Shown piece by piece: positions 44,238-53,271 of a stretch of 64,000 bases of DNA. Under the pieces are notes generated by a model. It saw only the letters and a program-made list of their open reading frames with translations, did no database searches and had not been told where the DNA came from. The position numbers and the translations under genes are program-made. This DNA is from Endobacterium cereale (GTDB lineage Bacteria; Pseudomonadota; Alphaproteobacteria; Rhizobiales; Rhizobiaceae): the NCBI RefSeq assembly GCF_009617585.1, contig NZ_WIXI01000048.1, positions 62,001 through 126,000 of the forward strand, read 5' to 3'. The first letter of the stretch is position 1, and every line of letters begins with the position of its first letter.

Positions 44238-46799
44238 ATGGCAGAATTTCCGAGCAAGGCTAAAGTCGTCATCATCGGGCTCGGCGGTATCGTCGGCGCC
44301 TCGATCGCCCATCACCTGATCGAGCGCGGATGGGACGACATCGTCGGCATCGACAAGTCGGGCATCCCGACCGATATCGGCTCCACCGCCCACGCCTCGG
44401 ATTTCTGTTACACGACCAGCCACGATTACCTGTCGGTCTGGACCACCCAGTATTCGATCGATTTCTACGAGAAGATGGGACATTACGCCCGCATCGGCGG
44501 TCTGGAAGTGGCGCGCACCGGCGACGACACGTGGATGGAGGAGATCAAGCGCAAGGTCACCTCGGGCAAGGCTTTTGGCACCAATGTCCGCCTCGTCACG
44601 CCGTCCGAAATCAAGGAAATGTTCCCGCTGATCGAGGAGGATCAGGTTCAGGGTGGCATGTTCGATCCCGACGCCGGTCTCGTCATTCCGCGCAGCCAGA
44701 CCGTTGCCGGCAAGCTTGTCGATGCCGGTGAAAAGGCGGGCAAGCTAAAGGTTTTCGGCAATACGCCGGCAACATCGCTGATCGTCGAAGGCGGCCGGAT
44801 CAAGGGCGTCGTCACTCATCGCGGCACGATCATGGCCGATCACGTCATCGTCTGCGCCGGCATCTGGGGCCGCCTGATCGCCGAAATGGTCGGCGAAGAC
44901 CTGCCCGTCATGCCGGTCGATCATCCGCTGACCTTTTTCGGCCCCTATAACGAATTCGAAGGCACGGGCAAGGAGATCGGTTTTCCGCTGCTGCGCGACC
45001 AGGGCAATTCGGCTTACATGCGCGATACCGGCGATCCGAAAACGACCGAGGGTGGCCAGATCGAGTGGGGTTATTACGAAACCACCAATCCGCGCCTCTG
45101 CCACCCCCGCGACATTTTGGAAAAACACGAAGCACGCCTGTCGCCGTCGCAGCGCGACCTCGACATGGAACAGATCCTCGAGCCGCTGGAAAAGGCGATC
45201 GAGCTGACGCCCATTCTCGGCGAGCTTGGTTATAACGAAGGCCATTCCTTCAATGGCCTGCTGCAGGTATCGGCCGGCGGTGGTGCTTCCTGCGGCGAAA
45301 GCCAGAAGGTGCGTGGACTGTGGTATTGCGTGGCGATCTGGGTGAAAGACGGCCCGGCCTACGGCAAGCTGATTGCCGACTGGATGACCGACGGCCGCAC
45401 CGAGGTCGACCACAATTCGATCGATTACGCACGGTTCTATCCGCATCAGCTGGAAGAAAAGTTCATCGAGGGCCGCACCTATGAGGCTGCCCAAAAGATC
45501 TACTTCCCGGCCGTGCATCCCCGCGAGCCTTACGCGACCGGTCGCGGCGCGAAAAAATCGCCGTTCCATGAGCGTGAAAAAGAACTCGGCGGTCATTTCA
45601 TGGAACTTGGCGGCTGGGAGCGTGCCCACGGTTACGCCGCCAACGAGCACCTCTTGGAAAAATACGGCAATCAGGTGCCGGAGCGCGAGAACGAATGGGA
45701 CAGCCGCCATTTCTGGCGCGTTTCGAATGCCGAACATCTGGCGATGAGCGAGGATGTCGGCATCGTCAACCTCAGCCACTTCCATATGGTCGATATCGAA
45801 GGGCCCGATCATGTCGAGCTGCTGGAGTGGCTGTGCGCGGCAAAGATCGGTGGTGACGGCAATATCGGCAAGGGCATCTACACCCACTTCCTCGATGACG
45901 AGGGCATGGTGCGCGCCGACTTTACCGTGTTCCGCATGGAAGACCGTGGCCGTCTGGTGAACGGCGCAGATGCCGGCCCGCGCGATTATCATTACATGAA
46001 GCGCGTGGCGGCGGATCGCGGCCTCGATGTCACCATTACCGACGTCTCCGAAAAATTCATCACCATCGGCATCTGGGGTCCGAATGCCCGCGAGACGCTG
46101 AAGAAAGTGGTTGCCGATCCGGATGGTCTGAACATCGAGAACTTCACATTCGCGGCCATCAAGCCGATCGAGATCGCCGGCAAGCAGGTCTCCGCCTTCC
46201 GCATTTCCTATGTCGGCGAACAGGGCTGGGAACTGCACATGAAATACGAGGACGGCCTAGCCGTCTGGGACGCGCTGCGCGCTACCGGCGTGATGGCATT
46301 TGGTGTCGAGACCTATGCCAATTCGCGCCGCATGGAAAAATCGCTGCGCCTGCAGAACGGCGATCTACTGACCCAATACAACCTGATCGAAGCCGATCTG
46401 GCGCGCCCGAAGGTGAAGGAAGCGGATTTCCGCGGCAAGGCAAAACACCTGGAATACAAGGCGCGGGAAAACCAGCCGGCCATGCTGTGCACGCTGGTGA
46501 TGACCGAAAACACCGATGCCTCGGGTATCAAACGATATCCGGTCGGCAACCTGCCGGTCATGGACCCGGATACGGGCGCGGTTCTGGTCGATGAGCTCGG
46601 TCGGCGCTCCTACACGACCTCAATCGCCTATGGTCCGACGGTGGGCAAGAACATCGCGCTTGCCTATCTGCCGTGGTCGCATGCCCAAGTCGGGCGCAAG
46701 CTCAATGTCGAATATTTTGCGGAAAGCTATCCGGTGGAAGTTGTGAGTGTCGGTTACAAGCCGATCTACGACCCGGAGAACTTGAAGCCGCGGAGCTGA
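44238..46799 (+). CDS. FAD-dependent oxidoreductase fused to GcvT domain (dimethylglycine/sarcosine dehydrogenase-like)
   Basis: An 853-residue soluble enzyme. Residues 8-400 are a DAO-type FAD domain (KVVIIGLGGIVGASIAHHLI); the segment GSTAHAS near residue 52 aligns with GSTWHAAG, whose His carries covalent FAD in dimethylglycine dehydrogenase. An FAO_M-like section follows, then a GcvT fold from about 480 that would pass the released one-carbon unit to tetrahydrofolate (VGEQGWELHMKYE near 662) and a GcvT C-terminal barrel. It probably oxidatively demethylates an N-methyl amine; substrate unknown. ATG 44238 has GAGG 6 nt upstream. Confidence 0.85.
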   Translation: MAEFPSKAKVVIIGLGGIVGASIAHHLIERGWDDIVGIDKSGIPTDIGSTAHASDFCYTTSHDYLSVWTTQYSIDFYEKMGHYARIGGLEVARTGDDTWMEEIKRKVTSGKAFGTNVRLVTPSEIKEMFPLIEEDQVQGGMFDPDAGLVIPRSQTVAGKLVDAGEKAGKLKVFGNTPATSLIVEGGRIKGVVTHRGTIMADHVIVCAGIWGRLIAEMVGEDLPVMPVDHPLTFFGPYNEFEGTGKEIGFPLLRDQGNSAYMRDTGDPKTTEGGQIEWGYYETTNPRLCHPRDILEKHEARLSPSQRDLDMEQILEPLEKAIELTPILGELGYNEGHSFNGLLQVSAGGGASCGESQKVRGLWYCVAIWVKDGPAYGKLIADWMTDGRTEVDHNSIDYARFYPHQLEEKFIEGRTYEAAQKIYFPAVHPREPYATGRGAKKSPFHEREKELGGHFMELGGWERAHGYAANEHLLEKYGNQVPERENEWDSRHFWRVSNAEHLAMSEDVGIVNLSHFHMVDIEGPDHVELLEWLCAAKIGGDGNIGKGIYTHFLDDEGMVRADFTVFRMEDRGRLVNGADAGPRDYHYMKRVAADRGLDVTITDVSEKFITIGIWGPNARETLKKVVADPDGLNIENFTFAAIKPIEIAGKQVSAFRISYVGEQGWELHMKYEDGLAVWDALRATGVMAFGVETYANSRRMEKSLRLQNGDLLTQYNLIEADLARPKVKEADFRGKAKHLEYKARENQPAMLCTLVMTENTDASGIKRYPVGNLPVMDPDTGAVLVDELGRRSYTTSIAYGPTVGKNIALAYLPWSHAQVGRKLNVEYFAESYPVEVVSVGYKPIYDPENLKPRS

Positions 46800-46833
46800 G
46801 AGCGGGGAGACGGGCGCAAGAAGCGCCGCCCCC

Positions 46834-48162
46834 TCACCCCCCTCGTGCTGCAAGAGCGATCGCATCCGCCACCTCATCGGCGCGATCTTCCAGCGTGCTG
46901 GTGGCGACACGCAGATGATGGCTGGGAAGGAAGGAGAACTTGTTGCCCGGCTGCACAGCAATGCCGCGCGCCGCGAGCGTGACCATGGCAAACGGCTCGC
47001 TTTCGACCTTCACCCATGCGCAGAGGCCGCTGCCGACCGTCGCCTCGACACCGCGCGCAGCGAGTTTCTCCGTCAGCCCGTCGCGCCGCGTCTTGTAGAT
47101 GCCACGCGCTGTCGTAATCATCTCGGCTGTTGTCTCGTCGCGCAGCAGCCAGGCGCCGGCGGCCTGCAGAATGCGGCTCGTCCAGGCGGCGCTGAAGCTG
47201 CGATAGGACTGTATCTGTTCGACGATCGCCTTTGTGCTCGAAAGCACTGCGAGGCGCAGGTCCGGCCCGTGGGTTTTCGAAAAGGACAGGATGTGGATAA
47301 CGCGATCGGGGAATTCGTTGCCGAGTGAATGACGCCCGCTTTCGGCAATGTCGGCGACACCATCATCCTCGATGATCAGCGTATCGCTGCCGCGCAAAAT
47401 GTCCGCCAGTTCCCACATTCGCCCTGCAGTCACGGTGCGACCGGTTACCGAATGGAGGCGCGGCTGGAACAGGAAGGCCACCGGCTTGTAGCGCATCGCC
47501 TCCTGAAGTGACGATGGGATAGGCCCGTCCTGATCGCATTTCACCGGGATGATTCGTGCACCCTGATGTTCGAGAATATCCAGAAGGCGCATGGCCGTCG
47601 GCTCTTCGATGGCGACAGGCGCACCCGGTGTAACCAGCGCCTGAATGGCGGTGTAGACGGCGTTGTAACCACCGTTCATGGTCAAAAATGCCTCAGCCTC
47701 GTAAGGCCATTGCTTGCGGACTTCCGTTTCCAGTTCCGGCAGTATCCGGCTGCGCTCATAGCTGTTGAGATCCTCCGCCGAGGCACCATAGGCGAGCGCC
47801 TTTGCAAGCGGCGGCAGCAGTTTTTGATCCGGCACGGCCATGGTCAGATCGAGTGCATCAGGGCCATAACGACCGGAGCTGGCCAGCCGTTCCGGCTTGG
47901 CGATGAAACGATCACCGCTTACCCAGGTACCGTTTCGACCCCTGCCCGTGATGATTTTCTGCTTTCGGAGCTCGCTCCACGCCTCGGAAATCGTCGCGGG
48001 GCTGACCCCCAGCGAAAAAGCGAGGTCGCGGATTGGAGGCAGTTTTGCGCCAACCGGCAGCGCGCCCGCGCGGATCAAGGCACTGGTTTCCAAAGCGATT
48101 CCGCGAATTGTGCGGTCGCTCAATTTTTCGGCAAACCAGGTTGAATTGTAGGCGTCGCTCAT
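46834..48162 (-). CDS. MocR/GabR-type regulator (GntR HTH plus aminotransferase fold)
   Basis: A 442-residue regulator. Residues 12-75 are a GntR winged HTH (LPPIRDLAFSLGVSPATISE); the rest is a fold-type I aminotransferase, with the PLP Lys in HILSFSKTHGPDLRL (about residue 298) and the Asp in TLIIEDDGVAD (about 268). MocR proteins sense an amino compound through PLP. It is divergent from the binding-protein gene and convergent with the FAD/GcvT gene, so it probably controls this locus. ATG 48162 has GGTGAG upstream; the longer frame starts with TTG in the AT-rich gap. Confidence 0.92.
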   Translation of the reverse strand: MSDAYNSTWFAEKLSDRTIRGIALETSALIRAGALPVGAKLPPIRDLAFSLGVSPATISEAWSELRKQKIITGRGRNGTWVSGDRFIAKPERLASSGRYGPDALDLTMAVPDQKLLPPLAKALAYGASAEDLNSYERSRILPELETEVRKQWPYEAEAFLTMNGGYNAVYTAIQALVTPGAPVAIEEPTAMRLLDILEHQGARIIPVKCDQDGPIPSSLQEAMRYKPVAFLFQPRLHSVTGRTVTAGRMWELADILRGSDTLIIEDDGVADIAESGRHSLGNEFPDRVIHILSFSKTHGPDLRLAVLSSTKAIVEQIQSYRSFSAAWTSRILQAAGAWLLRDETTAEMITTARGIYKTRRDGLTEKLAARGVEATVGSGLCAWVKVESEPFAMVTLAARGIAVQPGNKFSFLPSHHLRVATSTLEDRADEVADAIALAARGG

Positions 48163-48177
48163 TTTCTCACCAAATTT

Positions 48178-48223
48178 AATGTTCAATAACGTAATAACAT
48201 TTGATCAATCCAAAATGAACATT
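48178..48223. promoter_or_regulatory. inverted repeat in the MocR intergenic region
   Basis: AATGTTCA (48178-48185) and TGAACATT (48216-48223) are perfect complements, 30 bp apart, in an AT-rich gap between the divergent regulator and binding-protein genes. They are good candidates for the binding sites of the MocR regulator. Confidence 0.5.
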
Positions 48224-48264
48224 TTAATCTACGTCCATCAGCATTTTCTGAATGAGTAGCTCAA

Positions 48265-49236
48265 ATGACACTGCGCCTTCGAATTGCACTTCGTGACTGG
48301 GATTACATGACACCGCTGGTTCTCGGCGACGTCACGTCCGACAAGCTCGATCTTCAGGTTGACCGCATCGGCACGCTGGTTTCCCATCTCGGCAAAGACC
48401 CCGACCATGACGCCGCGGAAATTTCCTTCAGCCGCTATACCCAGCTTCGTCACGATGGCGATGACACAGTCGTCGGTATCCCCAACTTCATCATGCGCGG
48501 TTTTCGTCATCGCTGCATCATGACCATGGGCAGTAGCGACATCACCACGCTTGGCCAGCTGAAAGGCAAGCGCATCGGCGTGACCGGCTGGCGCGACAGT
48601 GGCAACACCTGGACACGCGCGGCAGTGCGCCGCGAAGGTGTCGAGGTCAAGGATGCCATGTGGTATGCTGGCCGCCTCACCGAAGCTCATCCGATCACTG
48701 ACCGTCTGGACGGATTTGGCCAGCCCGGCCTGATCGAGGCCTGCCCCGGTGAGAAGCCGATGGTCGATTTGTTGCGCGACGGCGGACTGGATGCGATTTT
48801 TACACCGTTCATGCCGAACGGTTATTTCGAACCAGGTTCACCCTTCCGTCAGGTTCTATCGGACTTCCGTTCGGAAGAGCGCCGTTATTTCGATGGTGTC
48901 GGCTATGTTCCCGGCATGCATCTGATCGGCATCAAGGCCGAAATCGTCGCCGAAAATCCGTGGGTAATCGCCGAGGTCAGCCGGTTGGTGGACGAGTCGC
49001 AGAAGATGTGGACCGAGAAGCGCCGCAAATATGCCGAGACCACGCCTTGGATGTTCGACGAAGTGCTGAAGACATCTCGCGAACTGCCCAAGGGTTGGGA
49101 CGCCAGCGGCTTTGCCATCAACCGCAAGATGATTGACGATTTTGCCAAGGAACTGCATGCGCAAGGCATCATGAAACGTCACATGACGCCGGAAGAGCTT
49201 TTTGCATACGATACCGACGGCAGCCGCATCGGCTGA
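48265..49236 (+). CDS. NMT1/SBP-like protein without signal peptide
   Basis: A 323-residue protein with a type-2 periplasmic-binding fold of the kind annotated as nitrate/taurine-like substrate-binding protein or 4,5-dihydroxyphthalate decarboxylase-like. Segments are IPNFIMRGFRHRCIMTMGSS near residue 72, LKGKRIGVTGWRDSGNTWTR near 99 and YFDGVGYVPGMHLIGIKAEI near 211. It has no signal peptide, so it is more likely a cytoplasmic enzyme or ligand-binding protein than a transporter subunit. Its place at the head of the operon suggests it works on the imported compound. Confidence 0.75.
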   Translation: MTLRLRIALRDWDYMTPLVLGDVTSDKLDLQVDRIGTLVSHLGKDPDHDAAEISFSRYTQLRHDGDDTVVGIPNFIMRGFRHRCIMTMGSSDITTLGQLKGKRIGVTGWRDSGNTWTRAAVRREGVEVKDAMWYAGRLTEAHPITDRLDGFGQPGLIEACPGEKPMVDLLRDGGLDAIFTPFMPNGYFEPGSPFRQVLSDFRSEERRYFDGVGYVPGMHLIGIKAEIVAENPWVIAEVSRLVDESQKMWTEKRRKYAETTPWMFDEVLKTSRELPKGWDASGFAINRKMIDDFAKELHAQGIMKRHMTPEELFAYDTDGSRIG

Positions 49237-49298
49237 GCGGAATTCTGAAACCTTAGCCTCTCAAGAAACGTAGCTTTGTAAAACAAAGGGGAATGAAC

Positions 49299-50186
49299 AT
49301 GTCGCATAAGAAACTCATCGCTCTTGCATTGGTGGGCGTTGCCCTTGCCGGCGTTGCGAAAGCACAGGACGCCGCCATCAAACTGGAAATGGTCAAGGAA
49401 CTGAACGACCGCCTGCCGGCCGACATCAAGGCCGCCGGCAAGATGACCTCAGTCAACAACGGCTCCTTCCCTCCTTATGAAATCGTCACCGGCACAGAAA
49501 TGACCGGCGCCAGCGCCGACCTCACCGACGCGCTCGGCCAGGTTCTCGGCGTCAAGATCGACCACGCAACCGTCGGCGGCCTGCCGGCGCTGCTCGCCGG
49601 CGTCAACTCCAACCGCTACCAGTTCGCTTTCGGCCCGGTCGGTGACTTCAAGAGCCGCGAAGAAGCCAATGACTTCGTGGATTGGGTTCAGGAATTCGTG
49701 GTCTTCGCCGTTCAGAAGGGCAATCCGAAGGGCATCACCTCGCTCGACACCGCCTGTGGCCAGCGCATTGCCGTCATGGCCGGCGGCTCCGCCGAGCGCG
49801 TGATCCAGGCGCAGTCGGAAAAGTGCAAGACCGATGGCAAGGAAGCCGTTGCCGTGCAGTCCTACACCGACCAGCCGGCCTCGATCCTGTCTGTCCGCTC
49901 CAAGCGCGCCGATGCCTTCTTCTCCTCGCAGGCACCGCTGACCTATTTCGTTTCCCAGGCAAACGGCCAGCTGGAACTGACCGGCGTTGGTGAAAAGAAC
50001 GGTTTCGACAGCCTGTATCAGGGCGCCGTCGTGCCAAAAGGTTCGCCGCTCGGTCCGCTCCTGAAGGATGCCGTCAAGGTTCTGATCGACAACGGCACCT
50101 ATGCGACGATCATGAAAAAGTGGGGCCTTGAGAACAACATGCTCAAGGAGCCGGGCATCAACCTCGGTGGACAGCTGCCGAAATGA
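49299..50186 (+). CDS. polar amino-acid-type ABC substrate-binding protein
   Basis: A 295-residue periplasmic binding protein of the SBP_bac_3 family. The signal peptide MSHKKLIALALVGVALAGVA-KA is followed by mature residues including NNGSFPPYEIVTGTEMTGAS, DLTDALGQVLGVKIDHATVG and the RRE-like CGQRIAVMAGGSAERVIQAQ. Ligands of this family are polar or modified amino acids. AAAGGGG lies 8 nt before ATG 49299, preferred over ATG 49293. It overlaps the permease gene by 4 nt (ATGA). Confidence 0.93.
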   Translation: MSHKKLIALALVGVALAGVAKAQDAAIKLEMVKELNDRLPADIKAAGKMTSVNNGSFPPYEIVTGTEMTGASADLTDALGQVLGVKIDHATVGGLPALLAGVNSNRYQFAFGPVGDFKSREEANDFVDWVQEFVVFAVQKGNPKGITSLDTACGQRIAVMAGGSAERVIQAQSEKCKTDGKEAVAVQSYTDQPASILSVRSKRADAFFSSQAPLTYFVSQANGQLELTGVGEKNGFDSLYQGAVVPKGSPLGPLLKDAVKVLIDNGTYATIMKKWGLENNMLKEPGINLGGQLPK

Positions 50187-51112
50187 GCACCAACACTTCA
50201 CCACGAGCAGCGCCTTCGGGCGCTGCGGATTTCCGCGATGTGGCGACCGCCCACGCGCCATTCCGTTACGGGCGTCTTGCGCTCTGGCTGATCGTAACGA
50301 TCGTCGTCGTCGATTTCGGCTGGATCGTTGCCAATAACGAGAATTTCGGCTGGCCGGTCGTTGCCCAGTATTTCTTCGACCCGACCGTGCTGAGCGGGCT
50401 TTACGTCAGCCTTGGCCTCACCGTGATCGCCATGATCCTTGGCGTGGCGCTCGGCCTGATCATCGCCATCATGCGCATGTCCGACGACAGGCTGGCGAGC
50501 GGTTTTGCCTCGTTGTTCATCTGGTTCTTCCGCGGCACGCCGCTCTTGGTCCAGCTGATCTTCTGGTACAACATGTCGACACTGTTTCCGAACCTGTCGA
50601 TCGCCATCCCGTTTGGCCCGACGCTTGCCAGCTGGGACACCAATTCGGTGATCACGCCGATGACGGCGGCGATTGTCGGCCTCGCGCTCAACGAAGCGGC
50701 CTATATGGCGGAAATCATCCGTGGCGGCCTTCTGTCCGTCGAGCGCGGACAGGCGGAAACCGCACAGGCTTTTGGCATGACCAAGGCCCGCGCGCTTCGC
50801 CGCATCATCATCCCGCAGGCGATGCGTTCCATCGTGCCGCCGACCGGCAATCAGCTGATCAGCATGATCAAGGCGACCTCGCTCGTCAGCGTCATCGCCA
50901 TGGCCGACCTGCTCTATTCGGTTCAGTCGATCTATAACCGCACGTTCGAGATCGTTCCGATGCTGATGGTTGCGGTCATCTGGTACCTGCTGATCACCTC
51001 CGTCCTGAACATCGGTCAGAGCTATATCGAAGCCTATTACGGCCGCAGCGACCGCCGCAATGCAACGGCTGCCGCCAAACCGGCCGTTGTTACAGAGGAG
51101 GCAAGCCATTGA
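50183..51112 (+). CDS. polar amino-acid ABC transporter permease
   Basis: A 309-residue HisM/GlnP-type permease. After a leader with one helix (RLALWLIVTIVVVDFGWIVA) come five membrane helices and the conserved EAA loop: GGLLSVERGQAETAQAFGMT near residue 182 followed by LRRIIIPQAMRSIVPPTGNQ. A single permease gene implies a homodimer. It overlaps the binding-protein gene (ATGA) and the ATPase gene, so all three are translated as a unit. Confidence 0.95.
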   Translation: MSTNTSPRAAPSGAADFRDVATAHAPFRYGRLALWLIVTIVVVDFGWIVANNENFGWPVVAQYFFDPTVLSGLYVSLGLTVIAMILGVALGLIIAIMRMSDDRLASGFASLFIWFFRGTPLLVQLIFWYNMSTLFPNLSIAIPFGPTLASWDTNSVITPMTAAIVGLALNEAAYMAEIIRGGLLSVERGQAETAQAFGMTKARALRRIIIPQAMRSIVPPTGNQLISMIKATSLVSVIAMADLLYSVQSIYNRTFEIVPMLMVAVIWYLLITSVLNIGQSYIEAYYGRSDRRNATAAAKPAVVTEEASH

Positions 51113-51903
51113 CCGCTCTTGTCAAAGAAGTTGCTGTTGATGCAAAACCCCTCGTTCAGGCCCGCAATGTCCACAAGGCTTTCGACCAGCTCGAAGTCCT
51201 AAAGGGTATCGACCTCGATGTCGCGCCCGGCGAGGTCGTGGTTGTTCTTGGGCCGTCCGGCTCCGGCAAATCGACCTTTCTGCGCTGTATCAACCACCTC
51301 GAAAGCATCCAGCAGGGCTTTATCGAGGTGGATGGCGAGCAGATCGGCTACCGGGTGAAGAACGACCGGCTGGAAAAGCTGACCGATAACGGCATTGCCA
51401 AGCAGCGCCGCAAGATCGGCATGGTGTTCCAGCAGTTCAATCTCTACCCGCACATGACGGTGCTGCAGAACATCATCGAAGCGCCGGTCGGCGTTCACGG
51501 TGAAAGCCGCAAGGACGCGATCGAAAACGCGCGGCAGCTTCTGAAGCGCGTCGGCCTGTCGGAAAAAGAAGGCAATTATCCGCGCCAGCTTTCCGGCGGC
51601 CAGCAACAGCGCGTGGCGATTGCCCGAGCCTTGGCGATCAAGCCGAAACTAATGCTTTTCGATGAACCGACCTCGGCGCTCGATCCGGAACTCGTCGGCG
51701 AAGTGCTGGCGACGATGAAGGATCTGGCGAAACAGGGACTGACCATGATCGTCGTCACCCACGAGATCGGTTTTGCCAAGGAAGCTGCCGACCGCGTTGT
51801 CTTCATGGATGGCGGTGTCATCGTCGAACAGGGCAAGCCGGAAGATGTGATCGGCAACCCGCAGCATCCGCGCACACAAGCTTTTCTGTCGCGTTTCCTA
51901 TAA
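51109..51903 (+). CDS. polar amino-acid ABC transporter ATPase
   Basis: A 264-residue GlnQ/HisP-type ATPase. Walker A is GPSGSGKSTFLRC near residue 45, the Q loop is MVFQQFNLYPHMTV, the signature LSGGQQQRVAIARALA near 164 and Walker B LMLFDEPTSALDPEL near 183, with the switch His in IVVTHEIGFAKEAADRV. It starts with TTG, overlapping the permease stop as TTGA, with AGGAGG 7 nt upstream. It ends just before a strong terminator. Confidence 0.95.
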   Translation: MTALVKEVAVDAKPLVQARNVHKAFDQLEVLKGIDLDVAPGEVVVVLGPSGSGKSTFLRCINHLESIQQGFIEVDGEQIGYRVKNDRLEKLTDNGIAKQRRKIGMVFQQFNLYPHMTVLQNIIEAPVGVHGESRKDAIENARQLLKRVGLSEKEGNYPRQLSGGQQQRVAIARALAIKPKLMLFDEPTSALDPELVGEVLATMKDLAKQGLTMIVVTHEIGFAKEAADRVVFMDGGVIVEQGKPEDVIGNPQHPRTQAFLSRFL

Positions 51904-51920
51904 ACCATCCTCCCCGACTA

Positions 51921-51949
51921 GCCCCGGCCGAAAGGCCGGGGCCTTTTTC
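51921..51949 (+). terminator. terminator after the ABC importer genes
   Basis: GCCCCGGCC pairs with GGCCGGGGC around a GAAA tetraloop, followed by CTTTTTC, 18 nt past the ATPase stop. It lies between the importer genes and the amidohydrolase gene and may reduce read-through into the latter. Confidence 0.88.
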
Positions 51950-51977
51950 TTTGAAATTCAAGAAGTCTGGATAGATC

Positions 51978-53162
51978 ATGCCAACTCAAGACAATCTTTA
52001 CGCCCGCGTTGCCGATTTCGATGCGATGGAAGCCGAACTGAAGGCGACCCGCCAGCACCTGCACGCAAATCCGGAACTCTCCTTCGAAGAGGCCGAAACC
52101 GCCCGTTACGTGGCCGACAAGCTGGAAGGCTGGGGTTTTGACGTGACCCGCAATGTCGGTGGCCATGGCGTTGTTGCGACGATGAAGAACGGCACCGGCA
52201 CGAAAAGCATCGGCATCCGCGCCGACATGGACGCGCTGCCGATCGCCGAGGAAACCGGTGTGGCCTATGCCAGCACGGTGCCCGGCAAGATGCATGCCTG
52301 CGGTCACGACGGCCACACGACCATGCTGCTCGGCGCTGCCGAATATCTGGCCCGCACAAAGCGTTTCAACGGCACCGTGACGCTGATTTTTCAGCCTGCG
52401 GAGGAAGCCGGCAAGAACAGTGGCGCGCAGAAAATGATCGAGGACGGCCTGTTCGATCGCTTTCCGATCGATGCCATCTTTGGCCTGCACAACCATCCGG
52501 GCATGCCGGCCGGCGCGCTTCTGACTCGTCCTGGCGCCATCATGGCGGGCGGCAATACGGTGAAGATCACCATCATCGGCAAGGGTGGCCATGCCTCGCG
52601 TCCGCACCTGACCGTCGACCCGGTGCTGATCGCCTGCAATCTCGTCGTGACGCTGCAATCGATCGTGTCGCGCAATGTCGATCCGACCCAGACGGCGGTC
52701 GTGACCGTCAGCACCATCCATGCGGGCAAGGCATCGAACGTCATACCGAACACCGCCGAAATTTCGATGAGCGTGCGCTATTTCGATCCGGCCGTGGCCG
52801 AACTGCTGGAAGAGCGTATCCGCAAGCTGACCCACAGCGTGGCGGAAGGCCATGGCGCGACGGCGGAAATCGAATACGAATACGGCTATCCAGTGGTCCT
52901 CAACTCGGAAGCCGAAACGGCGTTTGCGAATGAAGTGGCGCGGGAACTGGTTGGCGAGGAAAACGTCTCCACCTGCCCGCCTCTGCCGGGCAGCGAGGAT
53001 TTTGCCTATTTCCTCCACCACCGCCCCGGCAGTTTCCTGCGTCTGGGCAACGGCAAGGATTCAGCCATCCTGCATTCGTCGAAATATGATTTCAACGACG
53101 GCAGTCTGACGACCGGTTCGGCCATGTGGGCGCGTCTGGCCGAGCGTTATCTCGACGCGTAA
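51978..53162 (+). CDS. M20 family amidohydrolase
   Basis: A 394-residue metallohydrolase of the hippurate hydrolase/N-acyl-amino-acid amidohydrolase group (M20D). Marks: LHANPELSFEEAETARYVAD at residues 27-46, RADMDALPIAEETG near 77, the metal-binding HACGHDGHTTMLLGAAEYL near 104, QPAEEAGKNSGAQKMI near 138, HNHPGMPAG near 170 and PGSEDFAYFL near 337. It would cleave an N-acyl group from an amino acid in the cytoplasm. It is separated from the importer by a terminator but shares its direction. Confidence 0.93.
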   Translation: MPTQDNLYARVADFDAMEAELKATRQHLHANPELSFEEAETARYVADKLEGWGFDVTRNVGGHGVVATMKNGTGTKSIGIRADMDALPIAEETGVAYASTVPGKMHACGHDGHTTMLLGAAEYLARTKRFNGTVTLIFQPAEEAGKNSGAQKMIEDGLFDRFPIDAIFGLHNHPGMPAGALLTRPGAIMAGGNTVKITIIGKGGHASRPHLTVDPVLIACNLVVTLQSIVSRNVDPTQTAVVTVSTIHAGKASNVIPNTAEISMSVRYFDPAVAELLEERIRKLTHSVAEGHGATAEIEYEYGYPVVLNSEAETAFANEVARELVGEENVSTCPPLPGSEDFAYFLHHRPGSFLRLGNGKDSAILHSSKYDFNDGSLTTGSAMWARLAERYLDA

Positions 53163-53187
53163 GCGGACCGATTTCCGACAACACAAT

Positions 53188-53225
53188 AAAAAGCCTCCTG
53201 TGACACGTGTCACAGGAGGCTTTTT
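53188..53225. terminator. perfect 38-bp palindrome, bidirectional terminator
   Basis: Bases 53188-53225 are a perfect palindrome (19 + 19 bp, AAAAAGCCTCCTGTGACAC and complement), with T runs on both strands. It lies 25 nt past the amidohydrolase stop and 46 nt before the end of the minus-strand gene at 53272. With no spare loop bases, the centre must open to form the hairpin. Confidence 0.88.
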
Positions 53226-53271
53226 TTGTTTTGACGAATGTCTGAGTGACCTTCGCTCGTGTTGGAAGGTG

